9,208 nucleotides of DNA, from the NCBI GenBank assembly GCA_937896305.1, contig CALBND010000163.1, forward strand, positions 1-9,208. Direction: 5' to 3'. This DNA is from an uncultured Actinomycetes bacterium (GTDB taxonomy: Bacteria; Actinomycetota; Actinomycetes; S36-B12; UBA5976). A program made the translations under genes and the position numbers. Of the stretch, positions 5,337 through 9,208 are shown in pieces. Position 1 is the first letter of the stretch, and the number at the start of each line of letters is the position of its first letter. A model generated the notes under the pieces. The model saw nothing but the letters and a program-made list of their open reading frames with translations, was not told where the DNA came from and did no database searches.

Positions 5337-8300
5337 ATGTCAATGCTTCAAAAAAAAGTTGGTCTATATGACTCAACTTTCGAACATGATGCTTGTGGTG
5401 TTGCTTTCGTTGCAACTTTAAATAAAAAAGCAAATCACCAAATCGTTAGCTCAGGTTTGCAGGCTTTGCGAAATCTGGAACATCGAGGTGCTTCAGGAAG
5501 TGAACCTGATTCTGGTGATGGTGCCGGAATCTTAATACAGATCCCACATAGTTTTTATGAGAAAAAAGTAAATTTTGAATTACCCGAAATGGGTAACTAT
5601 GCGGCCGGAATAGTATTTCTGCCCCAAAATAAAGATGAACTATCTAAAGCAAAAGATTATATTGCAAAGATAGCTGCCGAGGAAAACCTAATTATTCTAG
5701 GTTGGCGAGATGTTGAAATTGATGAGAGCTCTCTAGGAAAAACTGCCAAAAGTGAAATGCCTGTTTTTGAGATGATATTTATCAATTCAAAAGAAAATAA
5801 ATCTGGTGTTGAACTCGATAGAGCAATTTACCCATTTAGAAAAATCATTGAAAATAATTCTCAAATCTATTTTGCTTCTCTCTCAGCTCGAACAATAGTT
5901 TATAAAGGAATGTTAACCACAGGGCAGTTAGAGAATTTCTATCCAGAATTATCTGATCCCTTAGTCACGTCAACTATCGCGTTAGTGCATTCTCGTTTCA
6001 GTACCAATACTTTCCCGTCTTGGCCCTTAGCACATCCTTATCGATACATTGCGCACAATGGTGAAATAAATACTGTAAAAGGAAATCGAAATTGGATGCA
6101 GGCGAGAGAAAATCTACTTGCCACAGATTTAATACCTGGAGATTTAGCAAGAACATTTCCTATTTGCTCAAATGGAGTAAGTGACTCTGCATCCTTTGAC
6201 GAAGTGTTGGAACTAATTCACTTAGGAGGGAGATCGTTACCTCACGCAGTTTTAATGATGATTCCAGAAGCTTGGGAAAATAATTCAGAAATGGATTCAG
6301 CAAGAAGGGCTTTTTATGAATTTCATGCATCCTTCATGGAACCTTGGGATGGTCCTGCATGCGTAACATTTACTGATGGAAATTTAATTGGTGCAGTTTT
6401 AGATAGAAATGGTTTAAGGCCAGGAAGATTTTGGATCACTAATGATGGCTTTGTTGTTTTAGCTAGTGAAGCAGGTGTTTTACCATTTGCTCCAGAAAAT
6501 GTAATTAGAAAAGGAAGATTACAACCTGGAAAAATGTTTTTAGTAGATACACAAATGGGAAGGATTATTGAAGATGAAGAAATTAAAAGCTCTTTAGCCA
6601 ATGATCTTCCATACCAAGAATGGTTACATGCAGGCCTAGTTAATTTAGAAGATTTGCCAGAACGAGAACATATTGTGCACACTCAGTCTTCTGTCTTAAG
6701 AAGACAGCAAACTTTCGGGTACACAGAAGAAGAAGTAAGAATTCTTTTGATGCCAATGGCACAAGCAGGTATGGAACCAATAGGTTCTATGGGAACTGAC
6801 ACACCACTTGCTGTTTTAAGTAGTAGACCAAGATTGATATTTGATTACTTCACTCAACTTTTTGCTCAAGTTACAAATCCTCCTTTAGACGCAATTAGAG
6901 AAGAAATTATTACCTCACTATCTTCTTCAATTGGTCCTGAAAGTAATTTATTAGATGCGACTCCAAATCACACTCGCCAAGTTGTATTGCCTTTCCCAGT
7001 TATTGATAACGATGAATTAGCGAAGCTGGTTCACATTAATCGTGATGGCGATCAACCTGGATTTGCCTCAGCTAAGTTTTCTGGTCTTTTTGATGTTGAA
7101 GGTGGGGCGAAAGCACTTGAGAAAAGAATAGATGAAATATTTGCTGAAGTAGATTTGGCAATCAAAGATGGTAAAAGATTATTGATTTTAAGTGATCGAG
7201 ACAGTGATGCTGACATGGCCCCAATTCCATCTTTACTACTAGTTTCAGCTGTTCATCATCATCTAGTGAGAACAAAACAAAGAATGCAAGTTGGATTAAT
7301 TGTTGAAGCAGGAGATGTTCGAGAAGTACATCATGTTGCTTTGTTAATCGGATATGGAGCAGCTGTAGTAAATCCATATTTGGCAATGGAAACAGTTGAA
7401 AGTTTAGTTAGACAAAAAAGAATTGTTGACCTAACTCCTGAAAAAGCTGTGAGAAATCTTGTGAAGGCTTTAGGAAAAGGTGTTTTGAAAGTTATGAGCA
7501 AAATGGGTGTTTCAACTGTGGCCTCATATCGAGGTGCACAGATTTTTGAAGCAATGGGAATTTCTCAAGAAATAATCGAAAAATATTTCACTGGTACTGT
7601 TTCAAGACTTGCTGGCATTGGATTAGAAGTGATTGCGCAAGAAGTGGCAAAAAGGCATGCGGTTGCTTATCCAGTAAATGGAATTTCTCCAGCACACAGA
7701 CAATTAAGTATTGGTGGGGAATATCAATGGCGCAGAGAAGGGGAACCGCATTTATTTGATCCAGAAACTGTTTTCAAATTACAACATTCAACAAAAAGTG
7801 GTCAACTTGATGTATTTAGACAATATACAGAGAAAGTAAACGATCAAGCAAAACGTCTTATGACTTTGCGCGGATTATTTGAATTTAAAGAAAGAAAATC
7901 AATTCCTATCGAAGAAGTAGAGTCAATCGAAAATATTTTAAAAAGATTTAGCACAGGGGCTATGTCTTATGGATCTATTTCCCAAGAAGCACACGAAACA
8001 TTAGCGGTTGCAATGAACCGTATTGGAGCTAAATCAAATACTGGTGAAGGTGGAGAAGACCCTGAAAGATATTTAGCTTTAGCAAATGGTGATTCCAAAA
8101 GATCAGCAATTAAACAAGTTGCAAGTGGCAGATTCGGTGTTACGAGTGAATATTTGGTGAATGCAGATGATATTCAAATAAAGATGGCTCAAGGAGCAAA
8201 ACCAGGCGAAGGTGGACAATTACCTGGACACAAGGTTTATCCCTGGATTGCAAAAACTAGACATTCAACACCTGGGGTTGGATTAATTTCGCCTCCTCCT

Positions 8301-9208
8301 CATCACGATATTTATTCAATTGAAGATTTAGCACAGTTAATTCATGATTTAAAAAACGCTAATGATCAAGCAAGAGTACATGTGAAATTAGTTGCTGAAG
8401 TGGGTGTTGGAACTGTTGCCGCTGGTGTATCTAAAGCACATGCTGATGTTGTTTTAATCTCTGGACATGATGGGGGAACTGGAGCTAGTCCGTTAACTTC
8501 GCTAAAACATGCAGGTGGTCCATGGGAAATTGGTTTAGCTGAAACACAGCAAACTCTTTTGCTAAATGGTTTACGAGATCGCATAGTTGTGCAAACCGAT
8601 GGTCAATTAAAAACTGGAAGAGACGTCATAATCGCAGCATTACTTGGAGCTGAAGAATATGGATTTGCTACCGCTCCACTTGTTGTCATGGGTTGCATAA
8701 TGATGAGGGTTTGTCATTTGGATACTTGTCCAGTTGGAGTTGCAACACAAAACCCTATTTTGCGTGAAAAGTTTACTGGCGAACCAGAATTTGTCGAAAA
8801 TTTCTTCAAATTCATAGCAATTGAAGTTCGAGAATATTTAGCCAAACTAGGTTTTAGAACACTAGATGAAGCAATTGGTCACAGTGAGATTTTGGAAACC
8901 AAACAAGCAATAGATCACTGGAAAGCCTCAGGGTTGGATTTAACACCAATTTTGCATAGAAACAACTTTGATCAAAACACAGTTTTGCATAACACTAAGA
9001 AACAAAATCACAGTTTGGATAAAGCTCTAGATAATAGACTTATTGAAATCTGTGAGCCTGCATTGTCTAAAGGTGAAATTGTAAGAGCACAATTAGAAAT
9101 AAGAAATGTTAATAGAACTGTGGGAACAATGCTAGGAAGTCGTCTCACAAGAAAATATGGAGGACAAGGCCTTCCAGATGGAACTATTGATTTAACTTTC
9201 ACAGGTAC
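5337..9208 (+). CDS. gltB: Glutamate synthase large subunit, 3' end cut by window edge
   Basis: GltB takes the amide nitrogen of glutamine and transfers it to 2-oxoglutarate, giving two glutamates; with GltD it uses NADPH. About 1290 residues are visible of an expected 1500 or so, with no stop. Residues 1-19 are a propeptide before the catalytic Cys20 (EHDACGVAF), which becomes the N-terminal nucleophile. Class II glutaminase motifs follow: RFSTNTFPSWP from Arg220 and HNGEIN at 240-245. A central domain spans roughly 480-780. The FMN domain includes STGAMSYGS from 872, PGEGG at 956-960 and SGHDGGTG at 1042-1049. Cys1120, Cys1126 and Cys1131 have the spacing of the [3Fe-4S] ligands. The window ends as the C-terminal beta-helix domain begins (NRTVGTMLGSRL onward). 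ATG 5337 is preferred over ATG 5343 because AAGGG lies nine bases before it. All motifs are in one frame. Confidence 0.97.
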   Translation, partial: MSMLQKKVGLYDSTFEHDACGVAFVATLNKKANHQIVSSGLQALRNLEHRGASGSEPDSGDGAGILIQIPHSFYEKKVNFELPEMGNYAAGIVFLPQNKDELSKAKDYIAKIAAEENLIILGWRDVEIDESSLGKTAKSEMPVFEMIFINSKENKSGVELDRAIYPFRKIIENNSQIYFASLSARTIVYKGMLTTGQLENFYPELSDPLVTSTIALVHSRFSTNTFPSWPLAHPYRYIAHNGEINTVKGNRNWMQARENLLATDLIPGDLARTFPICSNGVSDSASFDEVLELIHLGGRSLPHAVLMMIPEAWENNSEMDSARRAFYEFHASFMEPWDGPACVTFTDGNLIGAVLDRNGLRPGRFWITNDGFVVLASEAGVLPFAPENVIRKGRLQPGKMFLVDTQMGRIIEDEEIKSSLANDLPYQEWLHAGLVNLEDLPEREHIVHTQSSVLRRQQTFGYTEEEVRILLMPMAQAGMEPIGSMGTDTPLAVLSSRPRLIFDYFTQLFAQVTNPPLDAIREEIITSLSSSIGPESNLLDATPNHTRQVVLPFPVIDNDELAKLVHINRDGDQPGFASAKFSGLFDVEGGAKALEKRIDEIFAEVDLAIKDGKRLLILSDRDSDADMAPIPSLLLVSAVHHHLVRTKQRMQVGLIVEAGDVREVHHVALLIGYGAAVVNPYLAMETVESLVRQKRIVDLTPEKAVRNLVKALGKGVLKVMSKMGVSTVASYRGAQIFEAMGISQEIIEKYFTGTVSRLAGIGLEVIAQEVAKRHAVAYPVNGISPAHRQLSIGGEYQWRREGEPHLFDPETVFKLQHSTKSGQLDVFRQYTEKVNDQAKRLMTLRGLFEFKERKSIPIEEVESIENILKRFSTGAMSYGSISQEAHETLAVAMNRIGAKSNTGEGGEDPERYLALANGDSKRSAIKQVASGRFGVTSEYLVNADDIQIKMAQGAKPGEGGQLPGHKVYPWIAKTRHSTPGVGLISPPPHHDIYSIEDLAQLIHDLKNANDQARVHVKLVAEVGVGTVAAGVSKAHADVVLISGHDGGTGASPLTSLKHAGGPWEIGLAETQQTLLLNGLRDRIVVQTDGQLKTGRDVIIAALLGAEEYGFATAPLVVMGCIMMRVCHLDTCPVGVATQNPILREKFTGEPEFVENFFKFIAIEVREYLAKLGFRTLDEAIGHSEILETKQAIDHWKASGLDLTPILHRNNFDQNTVLHNTKKQNHSLDKALDNRLIEICEPALSKGEIVRAQLEIRNVNRTVGTMLGSRLTRKYGGQGLPDGTIDLTFTG

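Noticed and set aside
6323..6682. Antisense open frame of 119 residues inside gltB
   Set aside because: It lies opposite well-conserved glutamate synthase sequence and its translation shows no recognisable domain or membrane pattern; it is a shadow of the real gene.

Overview
This window is a compact stretch of core metabolism from a low-GC actinobacterium. G+C looks to be under 40% by eye. The gene order trpC-trpB-trpA, a membrane-anchored DsbA-like protein, lgt, then gltB further on is an arrangement I associate with Actinobacteria. The TrpC, Lgt and GltB proteins resemble actinobacterial family members as I remember them. Low GC, very short gene spacing and a small number of ordinary genes suggest a streamlined planktonic lineage, such as freshwater Nanopelagicales (acI) or a marine relative. 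That placement is inference and was not tested by a search.

Layout, all genes on the + strand. 1-791: trpC, missing only its first few codons at the window edge. 798-2012: trpB. 2015-2809: trpA. These three are nearly contiguous, with gaps of 6 and 2 bases, and form the end of a tryptophan operon. 2882-3676: secreted, membrane-anchored thioredoxin-fold oxidoreductase with a CPAC motif. 3683-4450: lgt, starting at TTG. Its reading frame stops inside the last membrane helix, but a plausible helix end and basic tail continue in the same frame to 4504. 4522-5247: VIT1/CCC1-family metal transporter. 5248-5336: short leader with two small dyads. 5337-9208: gltB, open to the window edge and lacking its C-terminal part.

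How the genes work together: TrpC makes indole-3-glycerol phosphate and the TrpA/TrpB complex turns it into tryptophan. No trpF lies between them, as expected if a PriA-type isomerase elsewhere does that step. The DsbA-like protein and Lgt both act on exported proteins (disulfide formation and lipoprotein lipidation). The VIT-family protein probably moves Fe2+ or Mn2+. GltB is the large subunit of glutamate synthase, an iron-sulfur flavoenzyme of nitrogen assimilation; gltD would be expected just downstream.

I see no mobile element, CRISPR array, tRNA, rRNA or phage gene, and no convincing undescribed system. The observation most worth checking is the apparent in-frame stop near the 3' end of lgt. 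After that come the dyad just upstream of the VIT-family gene and the repeated SD-less trp gene junctions.
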